NCBI GenBank assembly: GCA_947503105.1
Contig: CANNCM010000002.1
Location: 329,546 to 393,545, forward strand
Length of the DNA: 64,000 bases
Direction: 5' to 3'
Source: an uncultured Flavobacteriaceae bacterium
Lineage (GTDB): Bacteria > Bacteroidota > Bacteroidia > Flavobacteriales > Flavobacteriaceae
The first letter of the stretch is position 1; the number at the start of each line of letters is the position of its first letter. The notes beneath the pieces are model-generated. The model made no database searches, was not told the DNA's origin, and worked only from the letters and a program-made list of their open reading frames with translations. Below are positions 9,081-17,198 of this stretch, piece after piece. Made by a program: the position numbers and the translations under genes.

Positions 9081-10030
9081 CTAAAGAACAATTGCGCATA
9101 ATTTTCATGGGAACTCCAGATTTTGCGGTTCATATTCTTGACGGATTAGTTCAACAACATTATACTGTGGTTGGTGTGATTACTGCACCAGATCGGCCAG
9201 CTGGTCGTGGACAAAAAATAAAGCAATCTGCTGTGAAGATATATGCCAAAAACCAGCAGCTGAATGTTCTCCAACCTGAAAATTTAAAACATCCCGATTT
9301 TATTGCAGAAATTGAAGCATTAAAACCAGATTTACAAATCGTTGTGGCGTTTAGAATGCTACCAAAAACTGTATGGCAATTACCAAAGCTCGGCACTTTC
9401 AATCTTCATGCCTCTTTGTTGCCTCAATATAGAGGTGCAGCACCCATCAATTGGGCGATCATAAATGGCGAAAAAGAAACAGGGGTAAGTACTTTTTTTA
9501 TCGACGACAAGATTGATACTGGTGCCCTTATTTTTCAAAAAAGCATATCCATATCAAAAGATGATACCGCAGGAACGCTTCATGATAAATTAATGTCTGA
9601 AGGAAAGCAACTCACCCTAAAAACAATAGATTATATCTGTAAAGGTCGTGTATCACCGACAGAACAACACGAACCAACACCCCTGAAAACCGCCTATAAA
9701 CTCAATAAAGAAAATTGCAAAATTGATTGGAAAAAAAGTGGCGAACAAATTCGAAATCATGTGCGTGGATTAAATCCCTATCCTGGTGCTTGGGCATTAC
9801 TACAAAACGGAAGTGATACTTTTAATGTCAAATTATATGAAGTCGATTTTGAAGAAACGAATCATGACATAGCTGTTGGAGTATTAGTTGCAGAAAAATC
9901 TTCAATCAAAATTGCTGTTTGTGATGGTTTTATTGTTTGGAATCAATTTAAATTTCCTGGTAAAAAACAAATGGATGTAAAATCATTTCTTAATGGATTT
10001 TCTTTTCTCTCAAATTCAAAAATGATTTAA
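9071..10030 (+). CDS. fmt: methionyl-tRNA formyltransferase
   Basis: RIIFMGTPDFAV, NLHASLLPQYRGAAPINWAI; canonical start may be the in-frame TTG at 9092. Confidence 0.95.
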   Translation: MSIAKEQLRIIFMGTPDFAVHILDGLVQQHYTVVGVITAPDRPAGRGQKIKQSAVKIYAKNQQLNVLQPENLKHPDFIAEIEALKPDLQIVVAFRMLPKTVWQLPKLGTFNLHASLLPQYRGAAPINWAIINGEKETGVSTFFIDDKIDTGALIFQKSISISKDDTAGTLHDKLMSEGKQLTLKTIDYICKGRVSPTEQHEPTPLKTAYKLNKENCKIDWKKSGEQIRNHVRGLNPYPGAWALLQNGSDTFNVKLYEVDFEETNHDIAVGVLVAEKSSIKIAVCDGFIVWNQFKFPGKKQMDVKSFLNGFSFLSNSKMI

Positions 10031-10114
10031 TCTTCACCATCATTAAGCGAAGTAAGTACCTGACTGTCAATTCAATAAAATATTAATTTTCTTTTGAAAT
10101 TGAAATATATTACA

Positions 10115-10122
10115 TAATTTTG
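10115..10122 (+). promoter_or_regulatory. Bacteroidota -7 promoter element (TAATTTTG)
   Basis: Matches TAnnTTTG upstream of the T9SS cargo gene. Confidence 0.45.
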
Positions 10123-10147
10123 TAGCTCTCAAAACTATTATAAAATT

Positions 10148-11077
10148 ATGAAAACAAAACTTACACTACTATTGATTAACTTATGTTTATGTGCTTATTC
10201 TCAGCACCCGCATGCTATTCCCGAAGACGATATTTATATCAAAACTATTTTTAATATACAAGATTATGCATCTGGCGGCAATACTCATGATATTGCTTTT
10301 ATTGCCATAGAAGTTAAAAATGATATTGACAGAAATAACTACAAAATTCGTTATACGAATGCTAATGGAGAAACACACGAACGCTATTTTCGTCAGAATA
10401 CTGCCCCAAGTACTCCAATGAATTTTGTGGCTTCGACGCCACCAGATTATTCGGTAAGGGAAAATTCACCAGATTTGCTTCCTGCAGATACTGAAATCTA
10501 TATCGTTAATGGCATCAGTTCAGAAGGCTATGATATTTTAAATGGTACTGGAGGTTATGGCTATTTTATGGTGCATGATATTCTTGGAGGTGCAATCACA
10601 AATAAGCATTTCTCTCGCTGTTGGTGGGCCAATTTTCATGTCGATTTTAATAATGCCCCCAACACAAAAATTGAATTACTTTACAATGCCAATGGTACAT
10701 GGACTTTATTTGATGTCTGGGAAGGTCCATTGAGTCACAATAAATACGATCAGCGCAACGTAAACACCGCAAACGCGACATTCACCGCAAGTGAATGGAA
10801 TAGAAATCAAGATAGTGCATCGGATGTAGGAACTTTAGGAACAACTACTGTAGAGTTTGATGCTGTTCTATTTTTAAGCCCTAATCCAGTTGGTGATAAT
10901 TTCCAAATACGAAATCTCAAAAAACAATCGTCTTACAAGATTTTTAATTCCTTGGGTGCATTGATACAAAAAGGTGAAATTTCTGAAGGAGAATTTATTC
11001 AAACTTCGAATTTTAATTCTGGCCTCTATGTCTTAAAGTTAAGCTCTGGGCAATTCTTTAAATTTTTAAAACAATAA
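10148..11077 (+). CDS. secreted protein with T9SS type A C-terminal sorting domain; N-terminal domain unassigned
   Basis: Signal peptide MKTKLTLLLINLCLCAYSQ; C-terminal LSPNPVGDNFQI...YKIFNSLGALIQKGEI...GLYVLKL. Confidence 0.85.
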   Translation: MKTKLTLLLINLCLCAYSQHPHAIPEDDIYIKTIFNIQDYASGGNTHDIAFIAIEVKNDIDRNNYKIRYTNANGETHERYFRQNTAPSTPMNFVASTPPDYSVRENSPDLLPADTEIYIVNGISSEGYDILNGTGGYGYFMVHDILGGAITNKHFSRCWWANFHVDFNNAPNTKIELLYNANGTWTLFDVWEGPLSHNKYDQRNVNTANATFTASEWNRNQDSASDVGTLGTTTVEFDAVLFLSPNPVGDNFQIRNLKKQSSYKIFNSLGALIQKGEISEGEFIQTSNFNSGLYVLKLSSGQFFKFLKQ

Positions 11078-11092
11078 ATTGATTTTAATACT

Positions 11093-11123
11093 AAAAAAAG
11101 CAGCTTAACGGCTGCTTTTTTTT
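11093..11123 (+). terminator. Rho-independent terminator
   Basis: AGCAGC-ttaacg-GCTGCT stem followed by T run. Confidence 0.8.
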
Positions 11124-11202
11124 GTTAAAATGAAAAAAACTAGTTTCATTTTTGATGTAAATTAATAAATTTATTTAAATTTAGTTTGTAAACAATCAAA
11201 TT

Positions 11203-11754
11203 GTGGCCATAGAAAAAGGTAAAATATTAATTGCAGAACCTTCTATCATTGGAGACATTTCTTTCAATAGATCGATCATTTTACTTGCTGATCATAACAC
11301 TGAGGGATCAATTGGTTTTATCTTAAATAAACCATTAGAATGTAATCTTGGCGATCTTATTCCTGAAATTAATTCTACATTTAAAGTGTATAATGGAGGG
11401 CCTGTACAACAAGATAACTTATACTTTATTCATAAGGTTCCAGAACTAATTCCTGGAAGTATTAAAATTTCTGAGGGTCTTTATTGGAGCGGAGACTTTA
11501 AGCATATTTCTGAGTTGATCAGATCACAAAAAATTGATGAAAATGATATTCAGTTTTTCTTAGGATATTCTGGTTGGGATGCCAATCAATTAAATTCTGA
11601 GTTAGATTCAAAAACATGGATACTTTCAGAAAACACCCATGAAAGTGATATTATTCGTGCTGTTGATCCCTCATTTTGGAAAGATAAAATGATAGCCCTT
11701 GGCGGTGAATATAGCATTTGGTCCAACGCACCAGAACACCCCTCGTACAACTAG
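11203..11754 (+). CDS. YqgE/AlgH family protein (GTG start)
   Basis: KGKILIAEPSIIGDISFNRSIILLADHNTEGSIGFILNKP and VYNGGPV motifs. Confidence 0.9.
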   Translation: MAIEKGKILIAEPSIIGDISFNRSIILLADHNTEGSIGFILNKPLECNLGDLIPEINSTFKVYNGGPVQQDNLYFIHKVPELIPGSIKISEGLYWSGDFKHISELIRSQKIDENDIQFFLGYSGWDANQLNSELDSKTWILSENTHESDIIRAVDPSFWKDKMIALGGEYSIWSNAPEHPSYN

Positions 11755-12596
11755 CCCAAACGCAGTTTTATATTTAACAACTTCAAAAGGTCTTTGGAAA
11801 CTTCAGATGTGTATGTCTTTTTTCGGTATTTTGTAACAGGAACAATACCTTGAACTATATTGGTCACAAAGATTTCATCTGCTTTTTGAAGTTCGAACGG
11901 TGAAATAGAAGATTCATCAAGTTCATATGCTGGGGATTTAGAAACAATTTCTATCAATTTTTCGCGAACAATCCCTTTCAAACACCCATCTGACAACGGA
12001 GCCGTTTTGATGGTATTTCCATTGACAATAAATACATTTCCATTCAGGGCTTCTATAACACTTTTGTTGGTATTGAGCAGCAAACAATTGTTGTAGTTGT
12101 TTTCTTTGGCAAAGATACTACCAACCACATTGATAATTTTGTTGTTTGTTTTTAAAGTGGATATTAAATTCGGTGCAATCAAATAGTCTTTAAACAATTC
12201 AATTTCATAATGTTGATCTGAAATGATATAATTATCCGATTCCAATTCAGAAATCGAAATGGTATAAGAAACTGCATTAGTATCTGGTGTGTAGTAGCCG
12301 TTACTATCGCGAAAAACGGTAATTTTTGCTCTGTAGGAGATTGCAGAACTGGACAACACAGAGACCAAGCTAGAAAGTTGTTTTTCTAAATACTCGGGAG
12401 TAAAATGCATTGGAATTTGCATACGTAAAATACGCATAGAAGCCATCAAACGAAAATAATGTGCTTCCCAAAAAACAGGTTTTCCGTTGTTGATTTTTAG
12501 GGTTTCAAAAACAGCATCGCCGTAGGCATAACCTCTGTTGTAGGGTGATAAATTGGCTTGAGAATCTTCAAAAATTGTTCCGTTGATATTAATCAT
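11751..12596 (-). CDS. aminotransferase class IV (aminodeoxychorismate lyase / BCAT-like)
   Basis: NRGYAYGDAVFETLKINNGKPVFWEAHYFRL; APLSDGCLKGIVRE. Confidence 0.85.
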   Translation of the reverse strand: MININGTIFEDSQANLSPYNRGYAYGDAVFETLKINNGKPVFWEAHYFRLMASMRILRMQIPMHFTPEYLEKQLSSLVSVLSSSAISYRAKITVFRDSNGYYTPDTNAVSYTISISELESDNYIISDQHYEIELFKDYLIAPNLISTLKTNNKIINVVGSIFAKENNYNNCLLLNTNKSVIEALNGNVFIVNGNTIKTAPLSDGCLKGIVREKLIEIVSKSPAYELDESSISPFELQKADEIFVTNIVQGIVPVTKYRKKTYTSEVSKDLLKLLNIKLRLG

Positions 12597-12646
12597 AAGA
12601 AATTAGAAAAATTTGAAGCAAATATACGCCAAAATATGATTGTGCT

Positions 12647-13033
12647 CTAACGCGAACCTAAAACTTGCTTTAGACTTGATATTTGATTATCCCAAAGCAT
12701 TTTGGCCTCATCGACTTCGTCATCATCAGAAAAATCGGTAACAATAAGGGACACATCTTTGGTGATGCCGTCCACTTGAATTCGAAGTTCAAAATAACAA
12801 CTGTCATCATCGCTTTCGAGCCACTTAAATTTGATCCGTTCTGGACTTTTTTTAGTTACTAATTTTGCTTTTTCTTCGGAGTCATCCCATATGAATATAA
12901 ACAATTCTCCTCTCGAGTTGACATTATCGGCAAACCACTCGGAGAGTCCAGAAGGTGTTGAGATATAATTGTATAATAACTGAGGTGAGGCTTGGATAGG
13001 GAATTCTATTTCGAATTTTACTTTGGTACTCAT
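12647..13033 (-). CDS. START-like (SRPBCC/AHSA1-type) domain protein
   Basis: FPIQASPQLLYNYISTPSGLSEWFADNV...FKWLESDDDSCYFELRI. Confidence 0.8.
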   Translation of the reverse strand: MSTKVKFEIEFPIQASPQLLYNYISTPSGLSEWFADNVNSRGELFIFIWDDSEEKAKLVTKKSPERIKFKWLESDDDSCYFELRIQVDGITKDVSLIVTDFSDDDEVDEAKMLWDNQISSLKQVLGSR

Positions 13034-13116
13034 GGTTGTCGTAAATTAGATTTCCAATATATACATTAATTTGTAAGTATTAAAAGAAAAAAAATATTTT
13101 TTACAAAGGATTTTAT

Positions 13117-13147
13117 TTGAAAGGCAATCTTTTTGTTTCTATATTTG
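13117..13147 (+). promoter_or_regulatory. Bacteroidota promoter of tRNA-Met (TTG - 20 nt - TATATTTG)
   Basis: -33 TTG at 13117 and -7 TATATTTG at 13140, immediately upstream of the tRNA. Confidence 0.65.
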
Positions 13148-13161
13148 CAGCCACAATTTAT

Positions 13162-13235
13162 GGCGTGGTAGCTCAGTTGGTTAGAGCGTCGGATTCATAA
13201 CCCGGAGGTCGGGAGTTCAAATCTCCCCCACGCTA
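13162..13235 (+). tRNA. tRNA-Met (CAT anticodon)
   Basis: Cloverleaf read by eye: GGCGTGG acceptor, GCTC/GAGC D-stem, anticodon loop TTCATAA, GGGAG-TTCAAAT-CTCCC T-arm; CCA not encoded. Confidence 0.93.
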
Positions 13236-13240
13236 CGTTA

Positions 13241-13267
13241 AAACCCTTGATTATCAAGGGTTTTTTT
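13241..13267 (+). terminator. Rho-independent terminator after tRNA-Met
   Basis: AAACCCTTGA-tta-TCAAGGGTTT followed by T run. Confidence 0.8.
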
Positions 13268-14639
13268 ATTTCTTTAATTTTGATTTTAAGGATTGAAGAT
13301 CTACTACTTCTTGTGTGCCAGTCGTCATATCTTTTAGAGTAAAAGAATTAGAACCCATTTCTTTATCACCCACTAAAACTACAAATGGAATATTGCATTT
13401 ATTCGCATAGGTGATTTGTTTTTTCAATTTTGAGGCATCTGGATAAAGTTCTGCCACAATGCCGTTGGCTCTCAAGTCTTGAATGGCTTTGTAAGCATAC
13501 AAACTTTCGTTTAAACCAAAGTTTGTAAAAAGTACTGTTGTGTTTTGTTGATGGTTTTCTGGAAAAAGGTCTAATTCCTCCATTACGAGTGCGATTCTAT
13601 CAAGTCCAAAACTAATGCCTACCCCACTAATCCCTTTGAGCCCAAAAATACTGGTAAGATCGTCATAACGACCACCTCCGCCAATGGAACCCATTTGCAC
13701 ACCGCTGGGCGCAGAAACTTCAAAAATAGCACCGGTATAATAGTTGAGTCCGCGAGCCAATGTAACATCCAATTTTAGCGTTGCTGTTTTAAGGCCTAAA
13801 TCGTTAATTGCGTTTGAAATAAATTCCAATTCGGAAATTCCAGCACTACCCACTTCTGAAGTCTCTAGCAATAATTTCAAGGCGTTCAATTGGGCGTCAA
13901 AATTTCCTGTCATATTAAATAGGGGCTCTAAAGTTGTGATGCCTTCAGAGGATATTCCTTTTTGAAGCATCTCTTCTTTAACTTTATCGGGGCCAATTTT
14001 GTCGAGCTTATCTAGGGCAACCGTAAAATCTATAAGCTTGTCTTGTGCGCCAATGCGTTCTGCTATGGCAGCCAGAATTTTTCTGTTGTTCATTTTTATG
14101 GTAACTCCATCCAATTTCAAATCATGAAAAACAGCATCATATAATTGGATAAATTCTACCTCTTGCCACAAAGAATTTGAGCCGACAACATCGGCATCAC
14201 ATTGATAAAATTCTTGAAAACGACCTCTTTGAGGGCGATCGGCGCGCCACACAGGTTGAATTTGATACCGCTTGAAAGGAAATGTAATCTCATTTTGATA
14301 TTGAACTACATAGCGAGCAAACGGTACAGTGAGGTCATAACGCAAAGCTTTTTCTGAGAGTGAGTTAGAAAAACGAGCTAAGTTGCCTTCTTCCAAAGCT
14401 TGTAGATCTGCTTTTTTGACTTTTTCGCCAGAATTTAAAATCTTGAAAATAAGACGGTCGCCTTCTTCTCCATATTTTCCCAAAAGCGTTTCGGACAATT
14501 CAAAACTAGGCGTTTCTATAGGTGCAAAACCAAACGCTTTAAAGTTTGACTTTATGGTGCCAAAAATGTATTCGCGCTTTGCAATCTGCTGCGCACTAAA
14601 ATCTCTTGTTCCCTTTGCTATGCGTGGTTTTGTTGCCAT
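13266..14639 (-). CDS. hisS: histidyl-tRNA synthetase
   Basis: KGTRDF, RYDLTVPFARYV, YQIQPVWRADRPQRGRFQEFYQCDADVVG, LARGLNYYTG. Confidence 0.95.
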   Translation of the reverse strand: MATKPRIAKGTRDFSAQQIAKREYIFGTIKSNFKAFGFAPIETPSFELSETLLGKYGEEGDRLIFKILNSGEKVKKADLQALEEGNLARFSNSLSEKALRYDLTVPFARYVVQYQNEITFPFKRYQIQPVWRADRPQRGRFQEFYQCDADVVGSNSLWQEVEFIQLYDAVFHDLKLDGVTIKMNNRKILAAIAERIGAQDKLIDFTVALDKLDKIGPDKVKEEMLQKGISSEGITTLEPLFNMTGNFDAQLNALKLLLETSEVGSAGISELEFISNAINDLGLKTATLKLDVTLARGLNYYTGAIFEVSAPSGVQMGSIGGGGRYDDLTSIFGLKGISGVGISFGLDRIALVMEELDLFPENHQQNTTVLFTNFGLNESLYAYKAIQDLRANGIVAELYPDASKLKKQITYANKCNIPFVVLVGDKEMGSNSFTLKDMTTGTQEVVDLQSLKSKLKK

Positions 14640-14678
14640 AAGTTCATATTCAAAACAAATATCTTATTTTTTAGGACG

Positions 14679-15149
14679 CTATCCAATGAGTTGATCAAAA
14701 TACTTAAATAATTCTCCTTTGGTGATGTTTGCCCCTTTTTCTATGAGTTCAAAAATATTAAGATTTTTGTCGCCTTCGATATTTTTTTCTGCATTAAACA
14801 GTTCAACTTCGTCGGACATTAAATGTTCTCTTAACCAAGAAAAACCTTCTTTGTTTGTCAAATCAACAGTGGTTGTGTTTAGCTTTAAACCAATCAATGC
14901 GATGGTTTTTTCTTTAACCTGAAAGAGATACATATGTTGAGGGGCAATATTTTCTAAAAACTCTACTTTTCCTAAAACACCTTCCCATACCAAATCACTA
15001 AAAACATCCATTTCTTCTTCGGCTACTTTTGGTTGTTCTGATTTGATTTTTTGCCACTCTTCAGCAGTTATCGATTGTGTGGCTAAAAAGTTTATGAATT
15101 CTTGGTGTAATTCTTCAAATTGTTCTTTAGTTAATCGTCTGTATTTCAT
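14679..15149 (-). CDS. DUF6495-like conserved hypothetical protein
   Basis: MKYRRLTKEQFEELHQEFINFLATQSI; intact ORF next to hisS. Confidence 0.65.
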   Translation of the reverse strand: MKYRRLTKEQFEELHQEFINFLATQSITAEEWQKIKSEQPKVAEEEMDVFSDLVWEGVLGKVEFLENIAPQHMYLFQVKEKTIALIGLKLNTTTVDLTNKEGFSWLREHLMSDEVELFNAEKNIEGDKNLNIFELIEKGANITKGELFKYFDQLIG

Positions 15150-15214
15150 CTCAAAATATTAACAAAAAAGGCCTGTTGAAAACAGACCTTTTGAAAATCA
15201 AACTTATTTTTGGT

Positions 15215-15667
15215 TTATGCTTTTGCAGCAATAATTTCGAAAGGAAGATCGACAAGAACATCTCTGTGCAAACGTACTTTTGCAGTGTACTTGCCCAATC
15301 GTTTTACATTTCCTCCTGTTACAGAAATAAATTTCTTGTCAACAGTATGTCCTGCGGCTTCTAAAGCTTCAGAAACATTAATGTTATTCACAGAGCCAAA
15401 TAGTTTATCTCCAGAACCGACTTTTGCAGCAATTTTTACGTCTAAAGCATTTAAAGCTTCCGCAATTTTTTGTGCATCATCAATGATTTTCTTTTCCTTG
15501 AAAGCGCGTTGCTTTAAGTTTTCGGCAAGTACTTTTTTTGCCGATGTTGTTGCAAGAACTGCCTTGCCTCCAGGAATTAAAAAATTTCTACCATAACCAT
15601 TTTTAACTGTTACAACATCATCTTTAAAACCTAATCCTTCTACGTCTTGTTTTAATATTAGTTCCAT
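15215..15667 (-). CDS. rplI: 50S ribosomal protein L9
   Basis: MELILKQDVEGLGFKDDVVTVKNGYGRNFLIP. Confidence 0.97.
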   Translation of the reverse strand: MELILKQDVEGLGFKDDVVTVKNGYGRNFLIPGGKAVLATTSAKKVLAENLKQRAFKEKKIIDDAQKIAEALNALDVKIAAKVGSGDKLFGSVNNINVSEALEAAGHTVDKKFISVTGGNVKRLGKYTAKVRLHRDVLVDLPFEIIAAKA

Positions 15668-15679
15668 AGTTATGATAAT

Positions 15680-15973
15680 TTATTTTAATAAATCCGCAAC
15701 ATAAGGCATTAAAGCTAAGTGTCTAGCTCTTTTGACTGCAGTTGCGACTTTACGTTGATATTTCAAAGACGTTCCTGTAAGTCGTCTTGGTAAGAGTTTA
15801 CCTTGTTCATTGACAAATTTCAATAGAAAATCTGGATCTTTGTAATCAATGTACTTGATTCCTGATTTCTTGAAACGGCAATACTTTTTTGCTTTGTTTG
15901 TTTCAATATTTAAAGGCGTCAAATATCTAATTTCACCGCCTTTTTTGCCTTTTGCTTGTTGTTCTATTGACAT
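15680..15973 (-). CDS. rpsR: 30S ribosomal protein S18
   Basis: [62 protein letters not shown]. Confidence 0.97.
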   Translation of the reverse strand: MSIEQQAKGKKGGEIRYLTPLNIETNKAKKYCRFKKSGIKYIDYKDPDFLLKFVNEQGKLLPRRLTGTSLKYQRKVATAVKRARHLALMPYVADLLK

Positions 15974-15975
15974 AA

Positions 15976-16314
15976 TTACGCTTTTTCTTTTAATTTAACT
16001 CTTCTTCGTTCTGCCCACGAGATGGCATGTTTATCAAGTTTTACAGTAAGGTAACGCAAAAAACGCTCGTCACGTCTAAACTCAACTTCTAATGGGCCAA
16101 CAGCCTCACCAGGAGCAGTAAATTCAAATAAGTGATAAAATCCACTTTTTTTGTTTTGGATTGGATAGGCCAACTTCTTTAGCCCCCAGTCTTCTTTAGA
16201 TACCATCTTAGCTCCTTTAGAAACGAGAAAATCTTCGTATTTCTTTACTGTTTCCTTTACCTGATCTTCAGATAAAACGGGATTTAAGATGAAAACAGTT
16301 TCGTAATGATTCAT
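15976..16314 (-). CDS. rpsF: 30S ribosomal protein S6
   Basis: [30 protein letters not shown]...[16 protein letters not shown]. Confidence 0.97.
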   Translation of the reverse strand: MNHYETVFILNPVLSEDQVKETVKKYEDFLVSKGAKMVSKEDWGLKKLAYPIQNKKSGFYHLFEFTAPGEAVGPLEVEFRRDERFLRYLTVKLDKHAISWAERRRVKLKEKA

Positions 16315-16336
16315 ATATATAATTTTAAAATGGATG

Positions 16337-16367
16337 CAAAAATAACTATTTATTATGGTTTAAACAA
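16337..16367 (-). promoter_or_regulatory. Promoter of rpsF-rpsR-rplI operon
   Basis: On the minus strand TTG - 20 nt - TATTTTTG, just upstream of rpsF. Confidence 0.6.
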
Positions 16368-16486
16368 CAATATTTATCGCCTTTTTTACATTTTTAATTT
16401 TTGCATTTTAACGATGATTATTGGATTTTATCGAATTATTTTTCTAAATTTGTTAAAATAAACAACCAATCTAAGACCAATTTACT

Positions 16487-17197
16487 ATGAAAATTAATTG
16501 TATTGTAATCGATCCTCATGCACTACATCGCATAAATACAATTTCTAAAATCAATAACAACGAATCATTGCATTTTACCAATGAGTTTAGCTCATGCACT
16601 GATGCTGTGCAATATCTTGAAGCAAATACTACAGATCTAATTTTTCTTGAAGTTGATGCTCCTAATTTGAATGGATTTGAGTTTTTGGATTTGATCAAAA
16701 CTACTGGAAAAACAATGCCTATGGTTATCATAACTACCAAAAACACCGACTGCGCATTTAAATCATACAGATATGGTGTTGTAGATTTTTTGGCCAAACC
16801 CCTCAATGAATCTTTGTTTAATAGTGCGATAGAAAAAGTGATCAAATTATCCTCCTCCAAAACTTCAACTAAAGACTCTGACACCCAACATATTTTCATC
16901 AAAAGTAATCTCAAAAAGCGAAAGATTTTTACTAAAGAAATAAAATGGATTGAAGCGCTTGGAGATTATGTAAAACTAATTACTGATAATGGTAGTTTCG
17001 TGATTTTATCTACAATGAAATCTTTTGAAAATGAATTGCCACAGAACAAATTCATGAGAATTCACAAGTCCTATATCATCAACCTCAAAAAAGTAGAGCG
17101 GTACAATAGTAAATTTGTTGAAATCGAAAATTCTCAAATCCCTCTCAGTCGAAACAAAAAAACCATACTGACAGAAGCTCTTGAGTTAGTCTCATAA
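16487..17197 (+). CDS. LytTR-family response regulator with degenerate receiver domain
   Basis: REC-like N-terminus (DLIFLEVDAPNLNGFEFL) and LytTR DNA-binding domain (WIEALGDYVKLITDNGSFVILSTMKSFENELP...RIHKSYIINL). Confidence 0.9.
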   Translation: MKINCIVIDPHALHRINTISKINNNESLHFTNEFSSCTDAVQYLEANTTDLIFLEVDAPNLNGFEFLDLIKTTGKTMPMVIITTKNTDCAFKSYRYGVVDFLAKPLNESLFNSAIEKVIKLSSSKTSTKDSDTQHIFIKSNLKKRKIFTKEIKWIEALGDYVKLITDNGSFVILSTMKSFENELPQNKFMRIHKSYIINLKKVERYNSKFVEIENSQIPLSRNKKTILTEALELVS

Positions 17198-17198
17198 A

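Noticed and set aside
15210-15596. 128 aa plus-strand ORF antisense to rplI
   Set aside because: Shadow ORF fully inside the L9 gene; composition mirrors the real gene.
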